Source of the DNA: Whitmania pigra
Lineage: Eukaryota > Annelida > Clitellata > Hirudinida > Haemopidae
DNA length: 64,000 bases
Direction of reading: 5' to 3'
Assembly: GCA_021613335.1 (NCBI GenBank)
Contig: JAJTWR010000329.1
Coordinates: 1,022,001 to 1,086,000 of the forward strand
The notes under the pieces are model-generated. The model was not told the origin of the DNA. It made no database searches and saw only the letters and a list, made by a program, of their open reading frames with translations. Both the position numbers and the translations under genes were made by a program. The first letter of the stretch is position 1. Every line of letters starts with the position of its first letter. Below are positions 1 through 18,308 of this stretch, in pieces.

Positions 1-984
1 TAGCGGCAACCTAAGATATTGGAATTCGTTGTAAAAAGTAAATGATTGGAAGGGTACGCTTCTAGAGGGGAAGCCAAATTGGCAATGTTAAGCTGAGGAA
101 GGGCATTAAATGATCAAAATCGGATTTCAAATTAATAATCTTAAGAGGGGTGATTGCCGAAACCTGGCTATACCTCTGCATGTACTTTATTAAATGACTG
201 CCCGGTGTTGCTCGGGTTGAAGTAGAATGTTTTACGTGAGAATTTGGGATATTAAGTATACTGTAAAGTCTTTTTGGCATTTTAATTAACAATTCTCGAT
301 ATGATTTACTTTGCAACAAGCATATATAAACCAGCTTTGCGATGTTTATTTTTGTTGTATTTAATCTCTTTCTGGGCGGAGTTTGTGTTAGAATTAATTT
401 ACAATTAATACAATATAATAAAATATTATACGATATCTTTGGTCCCAAGAGCGCTTAGCTCTAGCTATTCATTCCTAAATTAAGTTATTGGTTGTAATGT
501 TTTCGGACTGTCTTTGTGTGTTAATAAATCTCGTTTTCTAGTAAATCACAGCGATTTCAACAGTTTGTTTTACCTAATCAAAATAATTTGACAGACTATT
601 TTATATAGAGGAGAATTGGTTAAACGGATAGGTGGGGAAAATTTGTAGTTAGTAAAAATACTATAAGCAACCGGAAACCAGCTTTGCATGAATAATGAGT
701 CGATGTAAGGTTGTGAAAATACGTAATAGTTGACTCGAGAATTATATTTATTTACATGTTTTTGTCGTAATCGTCTTTACAGATCCCCCAAATTAAGTAC
801 TCTGTCTGTTCGCTGCGCAAAGTAATTATTTGTTTGGAAATGAAACTAAACACATGCTAGTGTGTGATATATTCTTGCACTGTGCCAGGCGAACAATTGA
901 ACAAAACAAGGAAACCTTCTCTGAAAAGTGTCGCAATCAAAGTGACATAGCACTTGTGTTAACAAACGTAAAGAAAGGCTTGAC
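1..984. other. Intergenic, nothing recognised
   Basis: AT-rich sequence without a recognisable gene. A 128-codon open frame on the minus strand (62-448) has no family resemblance, no splice-site context and a composition like its surroundings, so I do not call it a gene. Confidence 0.5.
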
Positions 985-985
985 C

Positions 986-1236
986 AAGGGCGGATTTAGG
1001 GGGGAGGAGGGGAATGGTCTTCCCCGTCATTTGGAAAACAAATTAAAAAATTAAGTAAATCTATTATAAAATAAGAAATGAAATTAAAATTTTAAAAATG
1101 CATTTAAATTTAATTTGTTAAAAATTATTTTAATTTACCGCTTTCGACGAAAAGTCTAGTAGCTCTGACCGCTCCGAAATCCACCCATCAGTTCCAATGT
1201 GTGGCCCCCGCCAAAGTGTTTTAGATCCGCCCTTGG
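986..1236. mobile_element. MITE, family 1 (CAAGGGCGGAT termini), copy 1
   Basis: About 250 bp bounded by inverted termini: CCAAGGGCGGATTTAG at the left and the reverse complement CCAAGGGCGGATCTAA at the right, 14 of 16 positions matching. The interior has no coding capacity; it is AT-rich with a short GC-rich block near each end. A second copy lies at 26027-26180 with the same termini and a shared interior (the 'tttcgacaaaa...tagtagctg' block). Short inverted termini, small size and several copies are the marks of a non-autonomous DNA transposon. Which superfamily it belongs to is not shown by the sequence. Confidence 0.75.
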
Positions 1237-1705
1237 ACTTGAATAAGAGTTTGTCAATATAAGATTTGCAATATTTATTTTAAATAATTTTTCATTGCTA
1301 AAGTAACCCTGAGGCTGAGGCTGCTGCATTCTGGCAGGTACAAGAGGTTAAAACAGGTTGCAGCAGTAAGCATAGAAGAATCAGCATGATCACGGTTTGA
1401 TCTTGAGATGGTCAACGGAGGATTTAACGTATTCAAACTTCCGACGGGCAAGGAAGTCATGCCGGTTACAAACTTTAAGAACAATCTCCCCTTCTTCGAA
1501 TAATGACAGAGTCTCGATTAGAAATCCAACCGATTGTGAACTCTGGTACACACAATAGCTTTTTCACGGTCCATCTCCGGAATTCTTCGCAACAGAATAA
1601 ATTTTTTAGTTCTTCTGGCAAAAGCAAATCAACATTTCCACGTAACAAAACCTCATCAAATCCTTCTCTGCTAACATCTCGTTGGGACGCACCTTCCAAC
1701 AGGAA

Positions 1706-1771
1706 ATGATCATCCGAAAAACCTACACGCTTCTTCTTATACTTGTTCTATCTCTGCCTTCTCAGATACAG
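1706..1771 (+). CDS. Possible signal-peptide first exon (hypothetical)
   Basis: An ATG opens a 22-codon frame reading MIIRKTYTLLLILVLSLPSQ and two more residues, followed directly by GTATGT, a good splice donor. A basic start followed by a leucine-rich core is what a signal peptide looks like. I could not connect it with certainty to later exons. Weakly coding plus-strand stretches follow at about 2076-2285 and 2290-2508, so it could begin a small secreted or membrane protein, or be chance. Confidence 0.25.
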
Positions 1772-2075
1772 GTATGTCGTTTCAGCTTTTCCATGGGGCA
1801 AACCCTCGTAAAACTTTAAGAGATGACCTACTTCATTTTATCTTAAAGTCAAACGACTCAAAATGACTGAATTTCTCTTTAGACTTTGATTAAGGTTGAT
1901 ATCCAAGGATAGTTAATGAAGGAATAGTAAACAAGTTGTACAAAATAAGTCTTTAAATGATGGAATTACAGCCAAATCATCAATGAATTTGCATGCTAGC
2001 ATTGCATTAGTTTTAAAAGGTTGAGGAAGAGCCGAAAATTACACTGTTAATACATTTTAAAGTTCAATATCTAAA

Positions 2076-2758
2076 CACGTATTTTGTACCCTGGCTAACC
2101 TGGATATGGCCCTGGATAGCGATGTTTAAGATAGCTAACTTGCCATGCAACGATGCTATTTTTGAGACAGCAGGTAAAGATGAAGTAGAATATTTTTCTT
2201 CAAATGGCAATGACTGTGAATCTTCGAAGGACTCAGACAACAACAAATTGATAGTGCCAAAGAAAAAACAGAAAATCAAAAAGTAACACCAGAATCAAAA
2301 AAATCAAATAAGTGGAAGAGTCTGCCTTTCAATTCCTTTATCTCAAGGTTCTGTACTTCAAAGCCTTGCTGATTCTCAACCAGAACTAATCATCATGTTG
2401 CCATTCGAGTTGAGGCAGCAGATCTTTGAAAAAACATTAGATTTGATTGCTGGGCAAACTCTTTTACATGCCACTTGCGATCAAAATGATAAAAAGGTTG
2501 CACTTTGACAAAGAAAGAACCTGCTTCAATTAATGTAATTTGAATTCTTTTAGAAAGACATGCAACCCCTTCCATGATGCAAGAGGTGCGAAGTTGGAAA
2601 CTACGAAATGCGACATAACGAATGTGTTAATTGCACGAGTTAATATCGCCGACACATCGTCTACGGGTATATTTTGGAATGCACGTCTCACACTTTTGCA
2701 AAAGGCAACAGGAGAAGCAAAACCTCCTCTGGCCCCATTCAAGCAATCTCCTTATTAA
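2076..2758 (+). other. Unassigned coding-like fragments
   Basis: Two plus-strand stretches look protein-coding by composition but are interrupted by stops. The first, about 2076-2285, ends in a lysine-rich tail (VPKKKQKIKK). The second, about 2290-2508, contains PELIIMLPFELRQQIFEKTL. A third open stretch (2540-2758) follows a possible acceptor. I recognise no family. They could be exons of an unknown gene, or a decayed gene or transposase. Confidence 0.2.
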
Positions 2759-2917
2759 TGAAATTTTTATTCAACAATTTCCTAAGGAATGATGATTTTT
2801 AGAACATATATAACTCTGAACAAATAAATATTTGAAAATATAAAATTAATATAAATCTGTGAGTCATTATTGAATAATAAGTATAACTGAGGACAAATCC
2901 ACAACAGTTCGAGATTG

Positions 2918-4991
2918 TTAAATACTCAGTCCTTCTTCAGCAGATCCTTGCCTTAATGCCAGCAAATACCTTTCTAACATGCTTTTGTACTTTTCACGAA
3001 TGGGGTAGTTCACTCCGTCGCCATTGCTTTGTAGGTCAATAAAGAATGTGATACAAAACATATTTAATTTAAAACATTAATAGATTAAATAATGAGAAAT
3101 AAATTAGCTAAACAATGGGAAACATTAACAAACGTAACAATGGGGCAGCAAGACATAACCAAAACATGCAAAGACATTGTTTGAAAACAAATCATGCCTG
3201 GTGTGAATTGGAAGAAGCCAAAATTTCTTTACATGTCCAAAGACTTGTACAAAATTTGTTCTCGGGCCAAGATTGTAAGCTCTTTTTAGAGGGCCACAGA
3301 CGAACACTGGAGTTTGGAAAATTTCTAGAATAAGGTAAGATAAAGTTTAAATCGACCTACATTTCCTCATCATCTAACATAAAAACATAACATAAAATTG
3401 TTATCATGGCACAACCTATTGTTGTCTGGTTGCTGATGAGGAGACAACAGTGAAGCAGGAGAAGCATGCCCAAACCAAAAGAGAATAAAGTGCTACACAT
3501 CCACAAGACAATCACGTGTTTCGACGGTGGGATGGGTCGATGGTAATCATTCGAATGGGTCTGTATCGATACGCAGCAATAATTTAATACAATTAATTGA
3601 TTTTTAATACCATTAATTTTGAAGTGAAGCCTGAACAACCAATTGAACTCACTCCAATGAATTCTGTAACATCAGGAGTGAGTAAGAACCACAAAATGAT
3701 GCAGTAGTTGAAGGCATAGAAAAGAAACAGGACAAAAAATTTGTAATTTGCAAACCCAATGCAATTGTTGACCCTTAAAGGAATAGTTAATTCCAAAGTG
3801 ACAAAAGAATATCTTATTTTATCTTGTTAAGCAGAAAGTACTCACCATGGACAATGGTGGTCCATCTTCAGTACACATCTGTTGGAAGAACAAACCTACG
3901 TTATAAGTTACTAATATCTGCTTAAAATACATAACATGAGTGACATCCCATAACCAACGTTTGGCACAAAGAGCAATGATGGGCTCGGTCAGGCTTCAAG
4001 CAACGACACTTCCCACAGTATCGAACACCTGAGATAATAATAAATGAATTTATATAGTGCCATAAGCATTGAGGATGCTTAAACCATTTGTTTAATGCCA
4101 CCACCAGAGGTGACATGCAACGACTGCTGTGTTTACTGTTTTACACAGGAACACCGAGTCAACTTGCCCTTTTAAATCCCATCTGAATAGCTCTTACATA
4201 AGAAAAACTATGTTCATTCTAACCTCCATCAAAACATCTCATCATAACTGGAAGGCTTAAAATTGAATTTGTCAGAATTCGATTTTTATCTTCCTTATAC
4301 AAACATTCTTTTATCAACTGATCTCTTGCCGTTGTTAGGTAAAACTATGTGACATAAATGTTTTAGTTTTAAATCAATACGTCTTATTAACTACATCATG
4401 TAAATATAGAGTTACTTGATTTGGAGGTCTACAAACTTGAGATTTCATTGTTTTGATAAAACACCAAAACAATAACACATAAGTTGAATGATAAATCAAG
4501 AAGACTGACACTGCAGAGGCAACTCATTAATTTTCATGAATGCAAACAAATCCCCATCCAAACAAAACCCAAACCACTTGCCTTGGTAAGAACTGCCCTT
4601 AAAATCACCTATAAGTTTTAAAAAATGTATCTTGGTTTATTGTAGGGCAATGTTAAAAATGTCCAAATCAGGGACGTAATTTGGGAGGGGGCAGGGGCCG
4701 TTGCCCCTGATTTTAGACTAAACGCAGAAAAGGTCATCTCCTCACATTTTACGTGAGTTTGCCCCTGGAAACGGCCTAAATGACGTCCCTGATCCAAATA
4801 TACGACACAGAATGTTGCTAAGGCTGACGAGAATCTATGATCTCACAATAAACTTTTAAGAAAAGGGTTTAAATACCTAAAAAATAACAGAATATGAAGG
4901 CATAGTAGGACCAAACTATTAAGGCAAGGGCAATAATAACTGGAAAAAATTTAATGCGAATCAAGCATTCCCTTATTAATTTTCGAGACAT
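2918..4991 (-). CDS. DHHC palmitoyltransferase (ZDHHC2/15/20 type)
   Basis: An integral membrane S-acyltransferase that attaches palmitate to cysteines of target proteins at Golgi, plasma or endosomal membranes. I reconstructed nine exons by splice phase: 4877-4991 (start MSRKLIREC, first membrane segment ending [10 protein letters not shown]), 4416-4510, 4224-4317, 3959-4028, about 3847-3880, about 3650-3775, 3416-3560, about 3145-3327, and a last exon ending at 2918. The cysteine-rich domain is complete: [20 protein letters not shown], then the catalytic DHHC in [11 protein letters not shown], then [13 protein letters not shown]. The TTxE motif reads QTTIE after membrane segment 4, and a WLLPI...NGDG block near the C-terminus matches the ZDHHC2/15/20 subgroup. 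All the catalytic and zinc residues I can see are present. The subgroup is inferred from motif resemblance. Confidence 0.92.
4668..4796. mobile_element. MITE, family 2 (ATCAGGGACGT termini), copy 1
   Basis: About 125 bp with inverted termini: ATCAGGGACGTAATTT at the left and the reverse complement ATCAGGGACGTCATTT at the right (one mismatch). It lies in the first intron of the DHHC gene. The interior contains the block 'gcaggggccgttgcccctg'. Related sequence occurs in the opposite orientation at about 16826-17095 and as a fragment at about 22755-22838. There is no coding capacity. Confidence 0.7.
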
Positions 4992-5858
4992 CCCGTGTTT
5001 TTAAATTCTAAAACGGCCCGCATTTTAAAAGTTAACTAATATTAGCCATGTTCAAGAAATTTATTGAAGCCTAAATAAGGTTTCAGGTTTTAACATAGAT
5101 AAAACAAAGTTATTATCGATAAAATATCTAAGAAAGCTTATATTCGTTAACTCCTTATGTACGCTATTAACAATCCAATTGATGTCTAGGCTAGGTGCTG
5201 CAAAATAAAAGACTAAGCTATCCCCGAAAGCTACTTTATCATTAGCAGCCAATGCCATCTAAATTTGACTTGAGTATCTCGACCGAACCTCTCCACGAAA
5301 GACGCACTTCTGCACTTACAGGTCAATGCAAGTGGCTTGGTTTCTGGAATGGAAACTATATTTCGTGGCAAAGAGCTGACTCCCTTCCCTACCTCAAATA
5401 AATAAATGGATCTAACTGGTGATTCTGCTTCAATGATCTCCGTTTTACATATCATTGCACTTTACTCACTCAAACGCCATAGCAGCACACCCAATAACCC
5501 AACAACCCAACCAATTACTCTGTCACAACCATTATCACAAACGAAACACCTGGGAAACACTTTTATGCAACTTAAAATACAAATTCAGCCACACCACAAA
5601 ATAAGAGCATTTACCGTTGCTGACTCCAATAAATAGAAATGTATAAAACACTCACTTGAAAACACTTCAAAAATTACATAAAATGCAAAAATATTTCATA
5701 TAAATAGATCTACAGCTACATACCATGTAGTTACAAAAACATGTTATGTGTGATATGACTTGAAATGTGCAGACAAAAACTTGAGCACAGGTGAAGGCAA
5801 ATAATACTTTAAAAACAAACTTCCGGAACTTGCTTAACGAAAATAAATCGGTTGCCAA
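4992..5858. other. Intergenic between DHHC gene and DOT1L
   Basis: This stretch separates the DHHC start from the DOT1L stop; both genes are on the minus strand, so it should hold the DHHC promoter and the DOT1L 3' end. Open frames of 60-76 codons here show no family resemblance. Confidence 0.4.
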
Positions 5859-12217
<6,359 letters not shown>

Positions 12218-13379
12218 GAAACTAGTGAAATTCCGGTAGAAAAGTGTGATTCAAAAATTCCGTGAATAACATTTGAAATGTCCAATTAGGTCCAAATCAA
12301 TAAACGCAGTGGCATTACCACAATTCCTTTAAAATTTTGTATATAAAAACAAAACAAATTTAAAGCGACATTTGCTCACGTGACCCAACGAAAGCCAAAG
12401 TCAAGCAATACGAACAGTTTATTAGTGCTTGATTACAAATTAAGAAACACATTACTAGATCTAAAAATAATTTCTGACAGTTAAAAAAGTTACAACTATT
12501 TAAAGTACTAGTTATCGACTTATGTGCTAAATAAATATCGGACTTGACTTTAATCGCAATTGTTAAATATATATATATATATATTGTGTGCATTTATTTT
12601 TTCCAAGCTGCAGAAAATGATATTCCAAAGATTTTCTACGGAATTTCTATTCCCATGTGCTCTTGTCGGCAATGTCGCCATAGCGGGTCAAAGAATCTCA
12701 AACGTAAGCATCGTTTCGCCTCCAAGCGTCAGAGCGCTATAACAAATGTGATTATTTTATGATTGGCTTTGCAAACTCTTCAGTAAATTAAACAAAAGAA
12801 CGATTTTAAGCGCTTACTCTTTATTTTTGAAATTCTTGCGTCCAGATCTTTTAACCCATAAAGGTGAAAAAACCTAGACTAATTTATTTGTTTCGAAGGT
12901 AACTCAAAAACAGTAGAACATGAGAAAAAGCGAATCATTACACCAAAATAGCAAGGACCTCTCCGCAAAAGCACGACTCATATGGGGCAACACGGAATAA
13001 CGCACCAGCCCCAACGTCCGCTCACTCCCATGACGCTAACGTACTCGAAAACTCTTTTTTTGCCTCAGGGTTTTCCCCGAACCCAAATTCAAATGTCTTT
13101 CAACCATCAACCTACGCAATCACTTGACAAACATTTCAGTCACTTTTAAGAGGATCTTCAAATTACTGATTATTACCTATCAAAAAACCTCAATACATGC
13201 AACAAAAATATAGAAATTTCTAATTTGAAAAATTTGTTTTGCATGGTCAAATTGCCAACTTTAGCATCAAAGAAATTAGAGCTGCTTTAATAAAATCATT
13301 ATCAAACATGTCTACTAAAAGCAGAATATTAAATACTCGACAAAGACAAGATGAAAACAATCACAGTCTGCACGGCCAA
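12218..13379. other. Intergenic, with a (TA)n microsatellite
   Basis: Sequence between the DOT1L start and the R2 gene 3' end. A (TA)n run lies at about 12567-12584. Two overlapping plus-strand frames of 60-72 codons begin in or near the TA run; neither resembles a known protein. Confidence 0.45.
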
Positions 13380-16337
13380 TTAAAAATCTGCATTCAGGTC
13401 AAATTCGTAATTGTTCACAGAAGACTTGACACCCATTCGCTGGTACTCTGCCACCCTCTTCTCAAAAAAGTTTGTTTTACCCTCCAGCGATATATTGTCC
13501 ATAAAATCAAATGGATTCTCTGATTTCCAAATCTGAAATGAAAAATAGATTATGAATGCATGCAAAGACATAATAAATTCAGGGTCATCTGAGGTTCTTA
13601 GAGACTTTGTGATGAGAAATTTCAAGATACAAATGCTTAACATTCCTCTAATTAACCTCTGACCTATTTTTTTTTCAAAACCAGCTTACTATAAATTACT
13701 TCAAATAGAAATCACAATAGCATTAATCCAATCTCCTGGACAAACAACAGTGCAACAATACCAATAATAATTGTATCGGTTACAAACACTTTGACTTCAA
13801 AAGCCTTAATCAGCATCACAAAGAACAAACAATAAGCAAAGAATGGGAGGTATTGGTAACAAATGTGTGGAGGTATCATTATCAGGAACAATCTACTAAA
13901 TCAATTTACTAGCTATTTATGCTTCTTCAACAGAATGCAATTTCAGAACATCACCTATGTCACCTATTAGTATTGCATTGATTTAGCAATAATATGTACT
14001 CATCATACTACCATGTCACCATCACAGGAGGTTAATCAACTTAATCAATTAATTAATATTAAACAATTCAAAGATATTTTCATTAATAGTCATTAGAACC
14101 ATTTTAAGAGACAAAGAACATGATAATAAAAAAGTGCAACTTAAAATCATTAATAAGCATTATTGAACTAGTAAAATGCTCACCAGAACATGCTAATAAT
14201 CGTTCACCATACAAGAAGCCACAAACCTTATCGCAGCCTAATTCCACGAGGAGCCTGTCTGCAACAAACTCGATGTACTGACACATGAGAGTGCAGTTCA
14301 TCCCGATCAAGTTGACCGGAAGAGCGTCCGTGAGGAATTCTTTTTCGATGTCGACCGCCTCTCGGATCAAGTCATGAATGACAGCCTGACTGGGCCGATG
14401 CTTGATGTGGCGGAAAAGAAGGCAAGCAAAATCCGTGTGGAGACCCTTCGACGACGACATATTTCATTAGTGATGGCAAGAGCATTCGCCACAAAATTTC
14501 TATCACCACTAAAAAAGGTGGTGATGGGAGCCATAAGTGATAATTGTGGACCAAAAATAATATGATTTGCATAATTACATAACAACGTCAAAACATATTA
14601 GTAATAACAATAAGACTCCTTAATATGCGAAAACTTTGGCATATGTGAATATTTTTCTCGAATAATAATGAATAATCACTGAAACAAGACAAAATAAAAA
14701 TACAAAATGTTGCTACCTCATCTCTGCTGATCAGTTCGTTGCTGAACGTCAGTCCAGGCATGAGGCCTCTTTTCTTCAACCAGTAGATGGCAGCGAACGA
14801 GCCGGAGAAGAATATTCCCTCGACGGCTGCAAACGCGATCAGTCGAAGAGCGAACGAAGACTGCTCATCCTGAATCCATTTTATGGCCCATGAAGCCTTT
14901 TTGCCCACACAAGGCACGGTTTCAATGGCATTGAACAACCTCATTCTATTAGGATTAAGAATGGCATAACCAATAATCATGTAAATAAATATCGTCATAT
15001 TTATTAATAACAACAATATTAGTAACACATTAAATATTTTAAACACATTTTCAACTAAAACTAATTAGTAAAACTTAGTATTTCCTTAGAAAGCCCATTA
15101 TGCAGGAACTAAAATATTTTCAAAAGCAGAAACAAATCAACAGAAGTCATTAGTTCTGTTGCCTCAATGAATTAAAGTCAATTGCAACTAAGGTAGTCAT
15201 TATATAAACATATCCTGATGATTCATTTAGAAGTTTTTTCTTTCTCAAAGTTCATTGAATCCAACCTTTCATTGGAATCTTGAACATAAGTATCGATGAG
15301 GAGGCTGTACATTTCAGAGTGAATGTTCTCAATGGCAATCTGGAATCCATAGAAGAACCTCGCCTCTGGGATCTGGACTTCCTCACTGAATCTACTCACC
15401 TGAATATGAGGAAAACTCAAAATTAAAGTTTGTGTGCTAGTCATTTCGTCAAGACCATGACAATTGATTGACAATAAAATAATACATGAGTCGCAAAAGA
15501 ATTAAGCAAATCACCAAGCATATTTTACAAACCAAAACCAAACTAACCAGGTTTTCATTGACAATTCCATCGCTGGCAGCAAAGAATGCAAGAACATGCA
15601 AGATGAACTCCTTCTCCTCAGGCTTAAGTTTCTCCCAGTCTGCCATGTCCTTAGAAAGGTCAACTTCCTCTGCAGTCCAAAATGAAGCCTCGGCATTCTT
15701 GTAGAAGTTCCAGATATCTGTATACTGGATGGGGAAGATGACAAATCGGTTTGGATTCGGTCGAAGTAGGGGTTCGTCTTCGTGATCAGGTTTTGCAGTT
15801 ACTTCTTTCTGGTTTCAAAGCAGTCATTTGGAAAACATTGAAATGGAGTGTAACAAAATCATGAAATTAAAACATTTTAAAACAAATGAAGTGTTGATAT
15901 GATATATTTAATAAAAAAAAATAAAGCAATTCTAGCACATTCTACCTCTGGCGTGACCAAGGCTCTCTTAATAGCTTTTTTCTCTGGAGTTTTAAAATTG
16001 TGATGATCCTTGAGTACCTTGTTCGGTGACGAAAATCCCTATCAATTACATTGTTACATCATCAATTTATTCAAACTACACTAATAATGACGCAATGTTT
16101 TAATCTACGCTAATACCCTAAAGCATTGCATCAAAATTTAAATTTCGTAAGCAGAACTTCTAACCACTTTTCCTCCTTCGATCATTGATTTCTTTTCTGG
16201 AGGCTAAAAAACAAATTTTGACATAAGATCACTCGCAAAACAAAATAACGAGCATAACAATGTACCGAATTCTCATCATTTAGATTCGCCTGACTAAAAG
16301 CACTGGCAACAATTTTAGAGGGAGTTTGACAATCCAT
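13380..16337 (-). CDS. RRM2: Ribonucleoside-diphosphate reductase small subunit (class I R2)
   Basis: The R2 subunit holds the diiron-tyrosyl radical cofactor that drives reduction of ribonucleotides for DNA synthesis; it acts with the R1 subunit in the cytosol. It starts [10 protein letters not shown] at 16337. Short N-terminal exons (about 16262-16337, 16165-16200, 15950-16035) lead to the core: [13 protein letters not shown] and [12 protein letters not shown] (about 15550-15800), [20 protein letters not shown] (about 15230-15400), [20 protein letters not shown] (about 14725-14945), [13 protein letters not shown] and [14 protein letters not shown] (about 14220-14450), and [19 protein letters not shown] with the R1-binding tail FDLNADF (13380-13535). 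The iron ligands (D in EEVDLS, E and H in ENIH, E in AVEGIFF, E/H across the DE|GLH junction) and the radical tyrosine in HSEMY are all present. It looks full length and functional. Confidence 0.96.
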
Positions 16338-16407
16338 ATCCAGGTACAGAGCCGAAACTAGAGCAACACGTCCAACTACGACTGTCGAGTGACGAGAGGG
16401 TTAGTTA

Positions 16408-16415
16408 GCGCCAAA
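16408..16415 (-). promoter_or_regulatory. E2F-type site upstream of the R2 gene
   Basis: On the minus strand these bases read TTTGGCGC, a perfect match to the E2F consensus TTTSSCGC. The site is about 70 bp upstream of the R2 start codon and in the gene's own orientation. R2 genes are classic S-phase E2F targets in animals, so the position makes biological sense. Binding is inferred. Confidence 0.6.
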
Positions 16416-16426
16416 ATGTAGGCCTC

Positions 16427-16434
16427 TTATATAA
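16427..16434 (-). promoter_or_regulatory. TATA box of the R2 gene
   Basis: TTATATAA, read toward the R2 gene, lies about 12 bp upstream of the E2F-type site and about 90 bp upstream of the start codon. This would place the transcription start near 16400, with a short 5' leader. Confidence 0.5.
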
Positions 16435-16825
16435 TCACATCAACAGCTAGAATTTGAATATAGCCAAGCGGCTTGCAAACTCTGAGCAAACACTCACTAA
16501 TTAAAATGCAAAATTATGTCTCACAAAGCCTTTTGTACTCCTTAGAAACTGTCGGAATTTTCCAATTTCGAAAAACAAATTTATTTTCATAATCGCTGTC
16601 TTAGCCAGAATTTCTCAGTGATATTTATCGCTGAGTCTAAAGTACAAAAAGCAGAACTAATTCTTCGGAATACACGATATTCCCGCAATTTTTAGTTTAA
16701 ACATAAGTTAGAAAACACTTCAGCGGGTTGACCTAACATTTAAAGTGGAATAGAATTACATAATTTCCTCAAGTACGAGATCAATTTACTTGTAATGATT
16801 CGTAATCAATATTTTGTGGGGCCAC

Positions 16826-17095
16826 TCATAAATGACGTCAAGCTTTGAGGATTTAGAGGAGGTTCAAACATTTGTGAATGGAAGACTTCAGGATATCCAA
16901 AAGCAGGAACGTCATTCCAGATTTCTCCAAAGGGAGAAAACGCTCGCACAACTTGAGGCGACCCTTTTTCGCTGCTAGCCAAAATTCGGGGGGGAGGGGG
17001 GGCAAACTCTCGCAAAACATGAGATGACTTTTTTTCGCGTCTATTCTAAAATCGGTTGGACCCCTCCCCAAATTCCGTTCCTATCCAGAGGCAGA
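16826..17095. mobile_element. MITE, family 2, diverged and internally duplicated copy
   Basis: The stretch 'ggcaaactctcgcaaaacatgag...' to 'cccctccccaaattccgttcctat' (about 17000-17090) aligns with the reverse complement of the copy at 4668-4796. A second, more diverged unit of the same sequence ('gaaaacgctcgcacaacttgagg...') lies immediately to its left, so the copy seems partly duplicated. AATGACGTC near 16831 resembles the family terminus. Confidence 0.5.
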
Positions 17096-17099
17096 CGAA

Positions 17100-18300
17100 C
17101 ATGGTTTCTTTCAGACGATATGTTTCGAGGGAGGGCATTTAAGGTGTTTGGGAGGGTCTTTTTTGTATTTAAATACCAATTTGAAATCAAATAATTTGTC
17201 AGTTCACTTTAGGCACACAACTGTTAAGCTATACAGATAATGAGGCTAGCTTGACAAAAGTTGAACTAATGTTGTAATAAGCTTCACAAACATTGAAGTT
17301 CAATAATGTCTCTTTTCTAGTGTCATTCAATATCTATATAAAGCGCCTTAAATACATATTATAATGTTGTTAATGAATGATGTTGATGCTGACAATGATG
17401 AAGATGGCTACGATAACGATGATGATGACGATGAAAGTGATAAATCGGTGGGCGTAGTGTTCAGGTTACTGAAGTCAATAATGACACATAAGTAGATAGG
17501 CTAAAGTTACTTGTTAACTAAGTCTAGTGGGTTTAGTGATGAGTTTATTATGGCAGATCACCATTAGTTGCAAAAACATGTCAGCGTCTTCATTAGTCAA
17601 AATGTTATGTTGGGAAGGTTCAGCCTAAATATACATATGTATACGTAGTTCCTATCTCTGACTAAACCTAGTCCTTCAAGTCTTGCCCGCTCAAAATTCA
17701 ATCCACTGTCGATCTCTATCCCTAACCTAAAATTTGTCGGTTGATCCTTCCTTAACACAGGGAGATGACACAAAATTCAAAAATACAAAATTTATATACA
17801 AGATTTAACAGAATCGGATTTACTCAAGGCTTCGTCGTTTTTTTATTAACGTCTGTTAAATAAAACTGCTTAATTAGAAAGGATTGAGCCGAGCTCCTAG
17901 TAATACTATTTTAGTAATGTCCTCAACTTGAGGCTACGGAACAAAGTGCGGTTTAATACAAGAATAAGGTTCAACCGGAGGATGTACAATCAAATTTGTA
18001 TTTAAGGTAATCCGAGTCCTATAAAGTTTCATATTAAAATATCAGCGCACTGTTAATGTTACTAATAACAACAATAATATTAAATAATCAATAATGAATT
18101 CAAAGTTTATTATAGTAGCAATCGAAACTTCAAGACAAATTTGCGACTGAGTTAAGTTTTCCTTAACAATGAAATATGTGAAACAGGGCAAGAACAATGT
18201 TCATTATTGGAAAGAGTCTCTTCCAGATTTGCAGATCAAAAACGTCGATAGACCTGCCAATGTCATCCAATATTTAACGAGATAACCGCCGTTTAGGTCG
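17100..18300. other. Intergenic, with a GAT-rich simple repeat
   Basis: No gene recognised. A GAT/GAC-rich run (about 17370-17440) creates a 44-codon acidic open frame at 17364-17495 (MLLMNDVDADNDEDGYDNDD and onward). This is most simply a microsatellite effect. Confidence 0.4.
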
Positions 18301-18308
18301 TGGAAAAG

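Noticed and set aside
62..448. 128-codon minus-strand frame
   Set aside because: No family resemblance, no promoter or splice context, composition like surrounding AT-rich DNA.
4560..4612. Possible extra DHHC exon ending before GCAAGT
   Set aside because: Exons 1 and 2 join in phase and give a complete first loop without it.
5231..5636. Overlapping frames between the DHHC gene and DOT1L
   Set aside because: Overlapping frames on both strands with no recognisable motif; the DHHC start is already explained by the exon at 4877-4991.
14367..15744. Extra frames overlapping the R2 gene
   Set aside because: Out-of-frame shadows of conserved R2 exons.
17364..17495. 44-codon acidic frame
   Set aside because: Produced by a GAT-type simple repeat; no further support.
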